A DNA stretch of 64,000 nucleotides from Coptis chinensis (Eukaryota; Streptophyta; Magnoliopsida; Ranunculales; Ranunculaceae), in NCBI GenBank assembly GCA_015680905.1, contig CM027380.1, forward strand, positions 35,518,001-35,582,000. The letters are read 5' to 3'. The position numbers and the translations under genes were made by a program. Below, one piece after another: positions 22,933 to 34,632 of this stretch (its first letter is position 1; every line of letters begins with the position of its first letter). Below the pieces are notes generated by a model, which worked only from the letters and a program-made list of their open reading frames with translations, was not told the origin of the DNA and searched no databases.

Positions 22933-23793
22933 CTAGAATTCCTTCCAGCAATATATCCCTTCCTTTACCATAAAGTGACACTTTTCCCAGTTCAGAACTA
23001 AGTTGGTATCGCAACAACGTTTAAGGACTAAGAAGAGATGATGCAGACAATCCTCAAAAGGACATGTGAATGTCTTCTCTTGGTCCTCAGGGTGAATATG
23101 GATCTGAAAGTATCCTGAGTAACCATCAAGAAAGCAGTAGTAAGCTTGTCCAGCTAATCTTTCTAATATCTGATCGATGAAAGGCAATGGAAAATGATCT
23201 TTCCTCGATGCGCTATTCAACTTCCTGTAATCGATGCAAACTCTCCATCCAGTCTGAATCCTGGTTGGAATCAACTCATTGTTCTCATTCTCGATTACTG
23301 TGGTTCCGGACTTCTTCGGCACAACTTGAACTGGACTAACCCATCGACTATCAGAAATAGGGTAGATAATGTCGGCGTCAAGGAGTTTGACAACCTCTTG
23401 CTTAGAAGTCTTGGAATCCTCTTCCAGATGAATCCTATGTTGAACTATCATAGGGCTGATCCCCTTGATATCATCAATTGTCCAACCTATAGCTGGCTTG
23501 TGTTCCTTTAAAAATGCTACTAACCTGGATTCCTGCTCCGCAGTCAAATCTGATGCAATGACTACTGGGTAGGTTCCCAAATCTCCCAAGAAAACATACT
23601 TGAGTGTAGACGGTAAAGGCTTCAATTCTAGCTTAGGTGGCTCCTTCTTAAGCTCTTTAGGTGGTCCATCAAGCATAGGCAATTCAAACTTTTCTTTGAA
23701 CTTGATGTCATCCATGACAGGTGATGAATCCAAAATCGCATTGATTGACTCAACACTAAGTTCCTCACAATCTGAGTCTGTCAGAGCTTTCAA
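22933..23793 (-). pseudogene. Truncated reverse transcriptase of element B
   Basis: Linker and RT of a Ty3/gypsy Athila-type pol: [51 protein letters not shown] and [13 protein letters not shown]. The frame then jumps from TCPF directly to EDCLHHLFLVLKRC. This omits roughly 40 residues that should carry the YxDD-type catalytic box, so the enzyme cannot be active. It then keeps [16 protein letters not shown] and stops being recognisable. RNase H and integrase are lost. It relied, if ever mobile in this form, on another element's enzymes. Confidence 0.85.
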
Positions 23794-23829
23794 TAACTCG
23801 TCAGCAGGATATAAATGAGTCAGATAATC

Positions 23830-24378
23830 CTATGCTAACGCTTCAATCATGCATACCTCGTTCATAGCACATACCTCCTGTGGTTGCTGTAACATATGGA
23901 AAACATTGGTCTCGACTTTCATATTACCAAAGGATAACGTCATATTACCGTTTCGACAGTTGATGAGTGCATTTGCAGTGGACAAGAATGGTCTGCCTAG
24001 AATGATTAGTATCTGCCTACCAGATGTAGGTTCTGTGTCGAGTACTAGGAAATCAACCGGATAATAGAAATCTTCGATCTTGACTATGACATTTTCAATG
24101 ATTCCTTTAGGTATCTTCACTGATCTATCTGCTAACTGTAAAGTAACATCAGTCGGTTTTAGATCCTTCAAGCCTAACTTCTCGTAGACAAAATATGGAA
24201 GAAGATTCACATTGGCACCCAAATCTAATAAAGCTTGTTCCTCCAAAGAATCTCCAATTCTGCATGTAACAGTTGGACTTCCAGGATCTTTCAATTTCAC
24301 AACCGATAGATTTTGTAGGTACGATGAACATCGTTGAGCGATAAAAGCTTCTTTCGGAATGTTGGTCTTCTTCTTCAC
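23830..24378 (-). pseudogene. Protease of element B
   Basis: About 183 residues with the catalytic LLDLGANVNLLP motif (aspartic protease, DLGA form common in Athila), then LADRSVKIPKGIIENVIVKI and ILGRPFLSTANALINCRNG. It is separated from RT by a stop near 23828 and from gag by frame breaks near 24380-24470. The motif itself is intact. Expected role is polyprotein cleavage. Confidence 0.85.
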
Positions 24379-26411
24379 TAGATCTTTCAGGAACTTGGCA
24401 TACTAGGGAACTTGCTTGATGGCGGTCAGAAATGGGATAGTAATCTGTAAATTCTGAAATACATCGCAAATCTCCTTGTACTGGTCATCTTTTCTGGTAT
24501 TCACTAGTTTCAAAGGAAACGGTGCTGGCGGATTCTTCAATATCGGTTCTCTTCATTCGGCTTTGGTTGGTTTGGTAACAGATAGTGGAGTGACAGGTGG
24601 AGTCACTCGTGATGGCTTCTTCTTACTTACTTCCACAGTAGTTCCTTCAACTTCTTTTGCAACAGTTTTTTCAGTAGGTGGCACAACACTAGATATATCT
24701 AGAATATTAGAACTGGGTGGGATGGTGGGGACATAAGTTACCTTAGGCTCCATGAGAATCTTTTCCCCGGTTCATAGAAAATCCTTTATCAACTTTCTTG
24801 CCCGACCTGAGTGGTGTGATGAATTAACTTGGGCATTCGACCGAGTAATCTCCGTGTTATCCACTGCAGGACACCTCTTCCTTTTCGAATTGGCTCCGGC
24901 TTGGTAATGCTCCTTTTGATCTCTCTCACAAAGGCGGCAAATTTGCCCTATCTGGCCTTGAATGACACTAAAGTTATTCTCCAACTTCTGGGTTCTTTGA
25001 TTTGTCTATTTCAGCTCATTGACAATGGTGGTGATAGCATCTTCTAGATGTGGGGTAATTGCTTTGCTCGACTGAGGCGTAGGGGAAATATATCCACTCA
25101 TAAGATCTGGTAGTAACTCTCTCGCTTGTGTTGGCTTGGAATTGCCGGTTCCGTATGACCGTTGATTTCGTATGGTTCTTTGGCGGTTTTGGAACCGATC
25201 TCGGTTTATTCGAACCGATTTGATCGATTCTCAAATCCTCGAGGAAAATTCCTCCGATTTGTATTTTGTGGCTTCTAATAATTTCGTCCCCTGATTGAAC
25301 TGGTTATTTCTTCCTAAAGAGTTGATACTACATGCCTCTCGCATTAGTATCCGGATAGTCTGAACACTCTTCGCTGGTGTGGCCTTCATCGTAACATAGC
25401 ACACAAATGGTATAACAAGGCTGGATGGCCGAGATTTAGCTTGAAATTGTTTGGTTTTGGAGGATTCATGGAGAACTGATCAAACTTCTTGTTCAGATTT
25501 TCAAGTCCCGCTGATAGGCTTGCCATAATTGATAGCATTGCTTGATTTGGGTCTTCTTGAATTTGGTTGCCAAATTTCTTCTAACCCTCTCCACTCTAGC
25601 TACGCCCTCGTTGCTAGTACTCCATTGTTGAGTGTCTTCACTAAATTCGAGAAAGTTGTAGGCTTCCTCTCCATCCAATGATGTAAACTTACCTTGATGC
25701 ATTGATCAGATCATTTGCTTGTTCATAGTAGAAAGTCCTCGAAAGAAAAAATGAGCCAATGTGCTCTTATCATAACCATGCTTTGTGGACATGAGACTAG
25801 CAGATTATTGAATTTCTCCCAAACTTTGATGATATTCTTCACCACCTTCCCTTTGAAATTGTTTCGATGGCTTGTCGCATGGCATCTGTCTTCTAGGGTG
25901 GGTAGAACTTGTTCATAAACTTTGTTCTCAACTTCTCCCAATTGTTGATTGAATTGATCGGCTGTGCAGTTAACCATTCGGATGCTTTACCTTTGAGGGA
26001 GAGTGGAAAAAGAATTAACTTGATACTCTCATCCCTGATATTCTGGTTCTTGAAAGTTCTGAGGACTGATAGAAATTTGTTCATGTGAACATAAGGTTGA
26101 ACATTATCTAAACCATTGAACTTTGGAAGCATAGAGATTACTGATGCTCTAAGTTCAAATTGATTAGCTTCTATCTCTGGAAAAACAATACTTCTGGGTG
26201 GTCCTCCAATAATTGGCGAATATAAATCGCTCAGCTTCTTCCTCTGTTGTGCTTGCATGGGTGGGATAGCTTCAGGATTATTGGTGTCCAAAACATCTCC
26301 ATCATTATGTGCGGCCATTGTATCAATCTCGTCTAGTATTCTTGTGAGTCGGTTGTTAAACCTTGTCCACTGTTGTGTTCTTACCGGACGATGATATGGA
26401 CGATGGGGCAT
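24379..26411 (-). pseudogene. gag: gag of element B
   Basis: Starts at an ATG near 26411 (MPHRPYHRPVRTQQW). Capsid blocks are PEIEANQFELRASVISMLPKF, SIKLILFPLSLKGKASEWL and KFMNKFYPP, followed by a stop at 25893. Decayed frames continue to a CCHC knuckle, CVLCYDEGHTSEEC (about 25365-25410). A Pro/Thr/Val-rich linker then leads to the protease (VPPTEKTVAKEVEGTTVEV). Several stops and frameshifts between 25893 and 24380 make it a pseudogene. Role in an active element: particle assembly and RNA packaging. Confidence 0.82.
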
Positions 26412-26928
26412 ACACTAGAAAATGCTATGCGAAAATGACGAAAAACTATCCTACAATGCTTGAATAATATGCAACTATTCTAAATTATACTAAAATGTAA
26501 AACTACTTTCCTTCAACTGGGTTGGGCTTTGCAGCTAGTATCTCGCCTGTTGTCTAAAGTTGTCTCTTCTAAGGTTATGGTGAATCACTTGGATCGCTTA
26601 AGTACCACTTCCCACAGACGATAGTCCGTTTGTCAAGATTCAGACAAGAAACACTAGAGTTTGATGTTTCGCTGTGTTGGCTTACAACTTCAATTGTTGA
26701 AAAGGTCCTAAATGCAATTATACTAGAAAGCAATAAAACTAAACTATGATGCAACTATGCTAAGAAAGCAATAAAAGAATGAAGATTCACTAACCCGATG
26801 GTAGATCTTGTCTTCGAGATGTCCTTCAAGCTTCTTTCTTTCTTAAAAGGATGGATGATGCGGCTACAATTACCTCAAGATCCAAAATTTTAATCTTGAA
26901 AGAAAACGTTAAACATAAACAACTTAAA
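26412..26928 (-). other. 5' leader of element B
   Basis: About 500 bp between the primer-site region and the gag start. No gene seen. Spliced or translated features cannot be supported. Confidence 0.5.
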
Positions 26929-26931
26929 ACG

Positions 26932-26944
26932 GCAGCGGCGCCAT
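26932..26944 (-). promoter_or_regulatory. Second primer-site copy of element B
   Basis: On the minus strand, TGGCGCCGCTGCC is preceded by GGTCAAA, repeating the LTR-end/primer-site junction 51 bp downstream of the real one. It has the A/D/E-type C in place of T and then diverges (GTTTTAAG). Confidence 0.65.
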
Positions 26945-26962
26945 TTGACCATCTTCCAGGGC

Positions 26963-26976
26963 TATAATTAATTATA
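26963..26976. repeat. Perfect palindrome next to the B primer site
   Basis: TATAATTAATTATA, a 14-bp self-complementary sequence directly following the primer site in element order, between the two primer-site copies. Confidence 0.7.
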
Positions 26977-26994
26977 TCCCCGGCAACGGCGCCA
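26977..26994 (-). promoter_or_regulatory. Primer binding site of element B (tRNA-Asp, 18 of 18)
   Basis: On the minus strand it reads TGGCGCCGTTGCCGGGGA, the full complement of the plant tRNA-Asp 3' end including CCA. It lies two bases after the LTR end. Confidence 0.92.
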
Positions 26995-26996
26995 TT

Positions 26997-28611
26997 TGAC
27001 CTTGCCTCTTTTTGTGTGTGTAGATGAGATGAATGATGTAGATAGATGATGGTCGTTGAACAAAATAGAAGCGTATCAAACCCTAATTATCCCTCAATAA
27101 GTAAAGGATGAGTAGGGTATCGTTCCACTTTTAAGTGTATGTTATGTGAAGGACAGGACTGGAAAGGGGGTTTAAGGGATTAAAAACTATGATTATAGAG
27201 ATTTAGATTCTAATGTTAAACTAAACTATTGGGAATTTATAAGAGAGGGAATTCAAGAGATTAGAATCCACCAATACTTTTAATCTATGACCTTCTGCTT
27301 CATGGTTGTTCTTACAAGTAGACTATAATTAGGCAATCGAGCAAGTGCCGATGCCCTCTTGGACAAAATATCGTTAACAATTAACTCTACTTAAGGTTGT
27401 TCCTATGTTTATGCTATTAATATCTTCTTTCCTTTTATGTAAGCCCGGGCAGCCATTCAATGTATTACCAAGAGCAACATCAAGGAGTACTTCCTAATAG
27501 GGCGGCCATTCAATGAATCACTACTTAAGGCAAACACAAAGAATACTTCCCCTAGGCAGCCACTCCCTAAGCTACCAAAGGCAACACAAAGAATACTTCC
27601 CTAACTCTAAAGAACTATACTACTAGAAGAAAAGTAAAGAACACTAGCATGATATTAATATTGCAAAACATAAACCCTATTCTATACTTCCATCCCCCTC
27701 CCAAAAGGGCAATGGAACTAATAACTAAAAACATAAAGAACTAACCCGACAAGAACACCATGAACCGGAAGAATCATTAAACCTTAAGCACTGGCTTCAT
27801 CTCCTCCCTTGAAGGAGAAGATTAGCCTTCCATAAAAAAGGAAGAACACGAAGAACGAGAAGAAGAAGAGTCGAAGAACATAAGACTAGAAAGACTAATT
27901 TATTAAGACTCAGCTAGTTAAAACCGATCTTTTATTATTAATCTCTCTCTGCCTCAAGTTCCGGAGACAAGAATATAAGTGAATTGGCCCCCTACATGAG
28001 GCACTTAGGTCCTCTATTTATAGGGGTTACAATGAGTTCTAGAAGCATTCCAAACCATCATTTGTTTCCTAATACAAATACACTTCTTCCAGAGTCCAAC
28101 TTCATCTCTAAAACTTAGAAGGAATTAGCTAAAGTGTCGATTCATGCGTCTGGACGCACTATTCATGCATCCCGGACTTAATCAATGCGTCTGGACGCTC
28201 GATCTATGCGTCCCAAACGCATGGGTCGCCCTGACGCGACGATATAGTCGATCTCAAACGCGAGACTCTATTTTTCCACCTTTAGTCTATTTTTCTTTCC
28301 TCTTTTGCGGGTTTCGGTCCAAGCAACGAATCCTTTGGCCTTGGGCTTCCAAATAGGCTTTAAAATAGGTCCAAGTCGCATCTTTAATAGCTTCAATTCC
28401 TTGGCGTTCTTCATGATTGTCCACGGGCTTCCCATGTGATCCTAAATGCTCCGAATTGCTCCATTTTATCTATTTTTCTCTAATATTCTACAAAACTCTC
28501 TTTTTCACCTGTAGAATCTTAAAACATAACTTACAAACACTATTAGTCCACTAAGATGGCTAAACAAGAGGCATAATTGAGGGTTAAATTGCACTTTTTG
28601 AGCACTTATCA
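26997..28611 (-). repeat. 5' LTR of element B
   Basis: 1615 bp. It is near-identical to 19342-20973 with scattered substitutions and small indels. It ends at the CATAC duplication on the right and at the primer site on the left. It carries the same CpG-rich cluster (28140-28265). Confidence 0.92.
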
Positions 28612-29204
28612 CATACCTTTATGATAATACATATTTCCATGAGTATTATGGGGGAGGGGTATTTCGAGTAATGGACCAGGGGCGATATAGCATTGCCCTT
28701 GGTAGCCTGTCCCTAAACATAGGCCCCACCATGTTATTCATCCTGATGAATATTTTGGGGGAATGGCAGTTCACTTCTGCAAACAGTACTGCTGGTGACA
28801 TTTTCCTCGCTTTAGCTGAGGGACGTCACCGATATGACATTCCCCGAGTTTTAGTCGCTAGTCTTAAGAGAGCCTAAAGCATGAGGCGTAAGTATCTTCT
28901 TATGCCTGTTTTGGTAAGCTGCATCATGCGTAGTTGTTTACCTGTATTATGTTCCCAATTCACAGATTGGAAAAAGGTTGAAGTCATGAGACCCACCAAT
29001 TGGGTGGTTCGCTCATTGCAAATTATGACTTGGCCGGGATGGCAGGTGCAACCTCATTTGGTCGCCTCGTATATCCCATCGACATAATAACACTTAACGA
29101 GGTTAGCATTAGTAGATGATAAATGGCGGCAAGCTTGGCAAGTTATAATGGCCCGGGCAGATCGCGAAGGAACCTCATCTTTTGATGAGGAAGAGGATGC
29201 TTAG
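28612..29204 (+). pseudogene. aORF2 of unit A, 3' part (first copy)
   Basis: Resumes the frame interrupted by B at 19341. Blocks are YSIALGSLSLNIGPTMLF, LMNILGEWQF, IFLALAEGRHRYDIPRVLV, RRKYLLMPVLVSCIM, IMRPTN-like VMRPTNWVVRS and a C-terminal acidic EEEDA end at 29204. TAA stops (28875-28877 and a double stop near 29085) break it. The same blocks occur in D (43399-44203), in the second A copy (47654-48616), and inverted at 33180-33595. The conserved W/F-rich, mildly hydrophobic middle is not a clear membrane anchor. Function unknown. Confidence 0.65.
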
Positions 29205-30998
29205 CGAGAGATAAGGTAAGTTTTAGTTTTGTTATTGTGCGCTTATGTCCCAAGCAATTTAATTGGTTAACCCATAACGGGTGGAACTCTTATAAAGTTA
29301 TACCAGTTTTTCTTCCTATATTAGTATGTTCTACCCTTTGTTTTGAGATATTCCGCATTTCACGCGTTTCCATGGTATTTTCCTACCCTCGTTATTTAAA
29401 ATACTTTGAGGACAAAGCATGCATTTTTGTTTGGGGGGGCATAGAAACACGTGTAATTAAGGCATCTGTTAGGATATAGATATGTATAATATGCACTTAT
29501 TTTCTAGTTAAAATTTTAAAAAATTCAAAAATATAAATAAATAAGTTTATGCTATACACTTAGGAATATTGGTATTGTTTTATTTCTCTATGCTCTTAAT
29601 AATCTAGAAGTCTCACGTAGCTTTTGCATTAGAATAGTTGTTAGAAACTTAGGTTAATATGTAGGTAATAATCTTTACATCTATCTATAAATATATTACA
29701 TGTGTATCTATGATTGTTAGCAGTAAGTTTCTGAAATCTAGGCTAGAGTACTTATTCTACAAATCCTGTGAGAATATAGCCTAAAGCCTTATATGAGCGA
29801 AACATTTGAGAAATGACACGAGGGAGATGTAAAATCCGGATAGAGAAATCACACGTCCACTTGCTTGATCACTATGCCATATCCTAAGCGAGAATTTAGG
29901 CCCTCTTTGGATCGATATAGCCAGAAATTCAAACCTATGAATTATTTTCCGCTAGTCGCCCCTCTGAGCCTTTCCTTAACCTTCCATAAACTGCAAATCA
30001 TTTACCCTGTTACAAAAACAAAACAAAATAAAAAATTCAACTTATCGCATCTAGAATAAGTCTGAGAATAGAATGAGTGAAGAAAGAAGAAAAGAAAAAC
30101 CTGTGTAAACAAAAATTAGTTAGTTGCTTCAGGAAAAGAAAAGAAGTTTCCATCCAAGGAGAAGAAAAAGAAAAATAGAAATAAATAAAAACTCCAAAAA
30201 TAGAATAAAAGGGAGTCAAAAGCCAAAGAAAAGAAAAAGAAATATATGGCTAAGGATGGAAACAAAGTGTAGAAGCAAAAGTAAATAACAAGGTTTTCTC
30301 TAGTTACATAATATGAAGACTCTATTATCTCAGACTTGTCCTTTTTGAATATCCATTTCATTCCTTCTTAAGCCATCTCCTAATCCCCGCAACACCTAAT
30401 AAAGACCTCTAACTCAATTAGGAATAGGTTAGTGTGATATTAAGTGGTAGATGTGTTTGATCGACTCCGACTTCCTTCTTTGTCATTGAGATTGTAAGGT
30501 AAAGTGTGCCCACTGCACACTGGAGTAGCGAAAATTGAGTGGAAAAATCAGAGTGGTTTTTCTCTTGACATTTATGTGAGGACCTACTTAAGGACGCTAT
30601 TCCGAGTTTTCAAAAACGAACCAACTAGGCATTTCATAGTATTACTCATAGTACATATATTTGTATCATAGATGATTGATTATTATGCATATATTAGCTT
30701 AGGTTTCGACTTGATTATTCTATATTCATTGTTAGTGAGATGTATAGTTAATTTAGAGCATGAATAAGGAAACAATAGTTTTATTTCTTAGTCGTTGTAG
30801 TATAGATGAAGTTTGTGGGTACCTTCACTGGAAAACTCTCACGGGGCTATAACTCGTCCACTAGGGAATTCCTAGTGGTTTAAGGCCTTGTTGCATATGG
30901 TTAATGCAATCGCACTCAGCGAAACGAGATTATTTAGAACTCTATTTTTTGGTCACTTATTCTAATTTTTCATATTTGCTTGAGGACAAGCAAAATGT
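29205..30998 (+). other. 3' non-coding region of unit A (first module)
   Basis: About 1.8 kb after aORF2. It contains an internal polypurine-like module, TTTGAGGACAAAGCATGC then TTGTTTGGGGGG (29407-29438). It also has two opposed small open frames (29865-30059 plus, 30037-30219 minus) that recur in the homologous regions, and ends with TTGAGGACAAGC just before the polypurine tract. No recognised gene. Confidence 0.6.
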
Positions 30999-31013
30999 TG
31001 TTTGGGGGTGGTT
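30999..31013 (+). promoter_or_regulatory. Polypurine tract before the internal LTR fragment
   Basis: TGTTTGGGGGTGGTT directly before TGATAAG at 31014, identical in core to the other family tracts. Confidence 0.8.
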
Positions 31014-31332
31014 TGATAAGAGCCCAAAACTGTAGTTTTAACCCCTTAACAATCATACTTTTAGACCAATTATGTGAGTAATAAATAAGAGTTAACACTG
31101 ATTACGTGTTTTTATGCATTTAAGGCAGTAAAGTCCATTATGTGTAGAAATGTGCCACTTTAGCGAGATAAAGGAGCAAAGGTCGGTTGCTAAGGAGTTC
31201 TGTGATTAAAGGCCAATTTTCAAGAAGACAAAGCCTCTGTAAAGCCCGGTCAAAAGATGAAAAGTCAAAGTCCATGCGGGCAGAAACAGTGCACAAAGTC
31301 AGTAGAACTTTCGAATACCATATCTTTGGACT
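31014..31332 (+). repeat. Truncated LTR fragment inside unit A
   Basis: 319 bp matching the start of the A LTR (8704 onward) up to ATATCTTTGGACT, where similarity stops abruptly. It marks a break point next to the inverted module. Confidence 0.85.
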
Positions 31333-31384
31333 ATTCTAAATATTGATACTGTAAGAATAAGGTTAGAGTAATCTATATATGATA
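31333..31384. other. Unmatched filler at a rearrangement junction
   Basis: About 52 bp of AT-rich sequence between the LTR fragment and the inverted module, not matched by eye to either side. Confidence 0.5.
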
Positions 31385-33595
31385 GCATTTTGCTTCTCCT
31401 CAAAAAAATATGAGAAATTAGAATAAGTGACCAAAAAATGGAGTTCTAACTAATCTCGTTTCTCTGAGTGCGATTGCATTGACCATATGCAACAAGGCCT
31501 TAAACCACTAGGAATTCCTTAGTGGACGAGTTGTAGCCTCGTGAGAGTTTTCCAGTGAAGGTACTCACAAACTTCATCTATACTACAACGACTAAGAAAT
31601 AAAACTATTATTTCCTTATTCATGCTCTAAATTAACTATACATCTCACTAACAATGAATATAGAATAATCAAGTCGAAACCTAAGCTAATATATGCATAA
31701 TAATCAATCATCTATGGTACATATATATATACTATGAGTAATACTACTTAAATGCCTAGCGGTGTTCGTTTAAAAACTCGAGAATAAGCGTCCTTAAGTA
31801 GGTCCTCACATAAATGTCAAGACAAAACCACTCTAATTTTTCCGCTCAAGTTTTCACTACTCCGATTAATACGATGGGTACACTTTACCTTACAATCTCA
31901 ATGACAAACAAGGAAGCGGTCGATCAAACACATCTGCCACTTACTATCACACTAACCTATTCCTAATTGAGCTAGAGGTCTTTATTAGGTGTTACGGGGG
32001 TTAGGAGATGGTTTAAGAAGGAAGGAAATGGATATTCAAAAAGGACAAGTCTGAGATAATAGAGTCTTCATATTATGTAACTAGAGAAAATCTTGTTATT
32101 TACTTTTGCTTCTACACTTTGTTTCCATCCTTAGCCATATTTTTCTTTTTCTTTTCTTTGGCTTTTGACTCCCTTTTATTCTATTTCTGGAGTTTTTATT
32201 TATTTCTATTTTTCTTTTTCTTTTCCTTGGATGGAAACTTCTTTTCTTTTTCTGAAGCAACTAACTAATTTTTGTTTACACAGGTTATTCTCTTCTTCTT
32301 TCTTCACTCATTCTATTCTCAGACTTATTCTAGATTGGGTAAGTTGAATTTTTTATTTTGTTTTGTTTTTGTAATAGGGCAAAGGAATTGTGGTTTATGG
32401 AAGGCTAAAGAAAGGCTCAGAGGGGCGACTAGCGGAAAATAATTCATAGGTTTGAATTTCTGGCTATATCGATCCAAAGAGGGCCTAAATTCTCGCTTAG
32501 GATATGGCATAGTGATCAAGCAAGTGGACGTGTGATTTCTTTATCCGGATTTTACATATCCCTTATGTCATTTCTCAAATGTTTCACTCATATAAGGCTT
32601 TAGGCTATATTCTCACAGGATTTGTAGAATAAGTACTCTAGCCTAGATTTCAGAAACTTACTGCTAACAATCATAGATACTCATGTAATATATTTATAGA
32701 TAGATGCAAAGATTATTACCTACATATTAATCTAAGTTTCTAACAATTATTCTGATGCAAAAGCTACGTGAGACTTCTAGATTGTTAAGAACATAGAGAA
32801 AGAAAACAATACCAATATTCCTAAGTGTATAGCATAAACTTATTTATTTATATTTTTGAAATTTTTAACTTGAAAAAAAATGCATATTATACATATCTAT
32901 ATCCTAACAGATGCCTTAATTACACATGTTTCTATGCCCCCCCCCCCCAAACAAGAAGCATGCTTTGTCCTCAAAGCATTTAAATAAAGAGGATAGAAAA
33001 ATACCATGGAAACGCGTGAAATTCTGGAACATCTGCAAAACAAGGTTAGAACATACTAATATAGGAAATAAAAAAACTAACGCAACTCTATAAGAGTTCC
33101 ACCCGTTATGGGGTTAATGCAATTAAATTGCTTGGGACATAAGCGCATAATAACAAAACTAAAAACTTACCTTATCTCCCCGCTTTAAGCATCCTCCTCC
33201 TCATCAAAGAGATGAGGTTCCTTCGCGATCCTACCGTGCCATTATAACTTGCCAAGCTTGCCGCCATTTATCATCTACTAATGCTAACCTTGTTAAGTGT
33301 TATTATGTCCGATGGGATGTACGGGGCTTACCAAAATTTGGCCGCACCGCCATCCCTAATTAAGTCATAATTCGCGAATGAGCTTAACCACCCAATCATG
33401 GGTCTCATGACTTCAACCCTTTTCCAATCTGAATTGGGAAACGTATCAATACGAGTAAACAACTACGCATGATGCGGCTTACCAAAACAGGCATAAGAAG
33501 ATACTTACGCCTCATGCTTTGGGCTCTCTTAAGACTAGCGACTAAACTCAAGGAATGTCATATCAGCGACGTCCCTCAGCTAAAGCGATTACTTA
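31385..33595 (-). repeat. Inverted Athila 3' module (aORF2 end plus 3' region)
   Basis: Reverse complement of about 28812-30998. From right to left it carries the aORF2 C-terminal coding (33180-33595), the TTTGGGGG module (seen as a C run at 32939-32949), the small opposed frames (32165-32347, 32325-32519) and the sequence that normally precedes the polypurine tract (31385-31480). The aORF2 part is heavily decayed. The polypurine tract and LTR are missing at its left edge. Together with the first module it forms a large palindrome. Confidence 0.85.
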
Positions 33596-34500
33596 CAACA
33601 TGATGGTTTGCATATATTCTTTGATAGGATGAATAAGTTTTCATTCCTTCGCTTACATGTTTGCTTCCAATTATACAACATTATTCTGTTTGGGGGTGTA
33701 TTTAGTATCATGTTTTTATGGCTAGACCCCCAACTCTTCCGACTATTTGTTTATAGTTGACCACACATCATCCACTTTGTGCCACCCCAGTTTCATGCTT
33801 GTTTGGGGGTGTTCCAGGGAATCGGGAATCGGCGTAAAATGACCCCACATTAAGTCTCGGGAATCTGACTTTAAAAGACCCACATTTTAAAACAAATTTT
33901 TACAAACCTGTTTTCAAAAATTTGTTTGGGGGTGGGGTGTTTTGTTTTTCCATTCTTGATCACTCAAATTCCTATTCTTACCCCCCACCTCGCTCCCTTG
34001 AAGAGTAGCTAGATTTCTTCTTGTTTGTTGTTTTGATGTTGTTTTTTATTATTTTTAGTAGATAGGATGTTACGTTGTTAAATTCCGTAGTTAACTTTGA
34101 ATTTGGTAGTTAAATGTTGTTTGAATTTCAATTTTAATATAATGCGGTTCTTTTCAAATTGTGCATGGATTTTATTGTTAATCCCACCTTCCCGAATTGT
34201 TTGGGGGTGGTATTATTTATTCTATCATGATTTGTAGAAGATCCTCCTTTTTAGAGTTTGTTTTGGAGTGAAGGTTGAGAATATTACCGTAATTGGCATA
34301 CCTATGATTAGATGTGGTGGTAGGATGAAATCTAAGAGAGTTTAGAAGTTACTAGTCTAAATCCAGTATAAAAGATATTAGGGTTTTTATAGAATCAAGA
34401 ATATGGGTTGTTTCCGTTTCCGGTTTTGGAAATTTCTGTTTCCGGCAATTGCCTTAAAACGTTTTGGAAATTTCCCGATTCGTTTTTGGAAACCTAACAT

Positions 34501-34509
34501 TATATAAAC
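34501..34509 (+). promoter_or_regulatory. Putative internal TATA box upstream of aORF2
   Basis: TATATAAAC followed by TTCATTCATTCTCCACACACAC, and after 358 bp by the aORF2 ATG (34859). The same box stands at 42978-42986 in D. A promoter for aORF2 is inferred. Confidence 0.5.
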
Positions 34510-34632
34510 TTCATTCATTCTCCACACACACACATCTCTCACATCTATCCCTCATTTTTCACTCCTAATTTTCGCTTAATTTTCCTTCGCGCCTTCGGCA
34601 AGACTCACTAAAGACTGGAGGCGCTCGCTGAT

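Larger units (their letters stand above)
19342..28611 (-). mobile_element. Element B: defective Athila-like Ty3/gypsy element
   Basis: 9270 bp, in minus orientation, bounded by CATAC duplications (19337-19341 and 28612-28616). LTRs at 19342-20973 and 26997-28611 start TGATAAGTGCTC and end GGTCA in element view. The perfect tRNA-Asp primer site abuts the right LTR. Internal content is gag with a zinc knuckle, protease and a truncated RT; RNase H and integrase are missing. The LTR family differs from A, C, D and E apart from the first seven bases. Because the LTRs differ at only scattered positions and a few small indels, the insertion appears younger than its host. Confidence 0.92.

Noticed and set aside
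23194..23511. Plus-strand open frame opposite the B reverse transcriptase
   Set aside because: Shadow of the real minus-strand RT frame; no domain.
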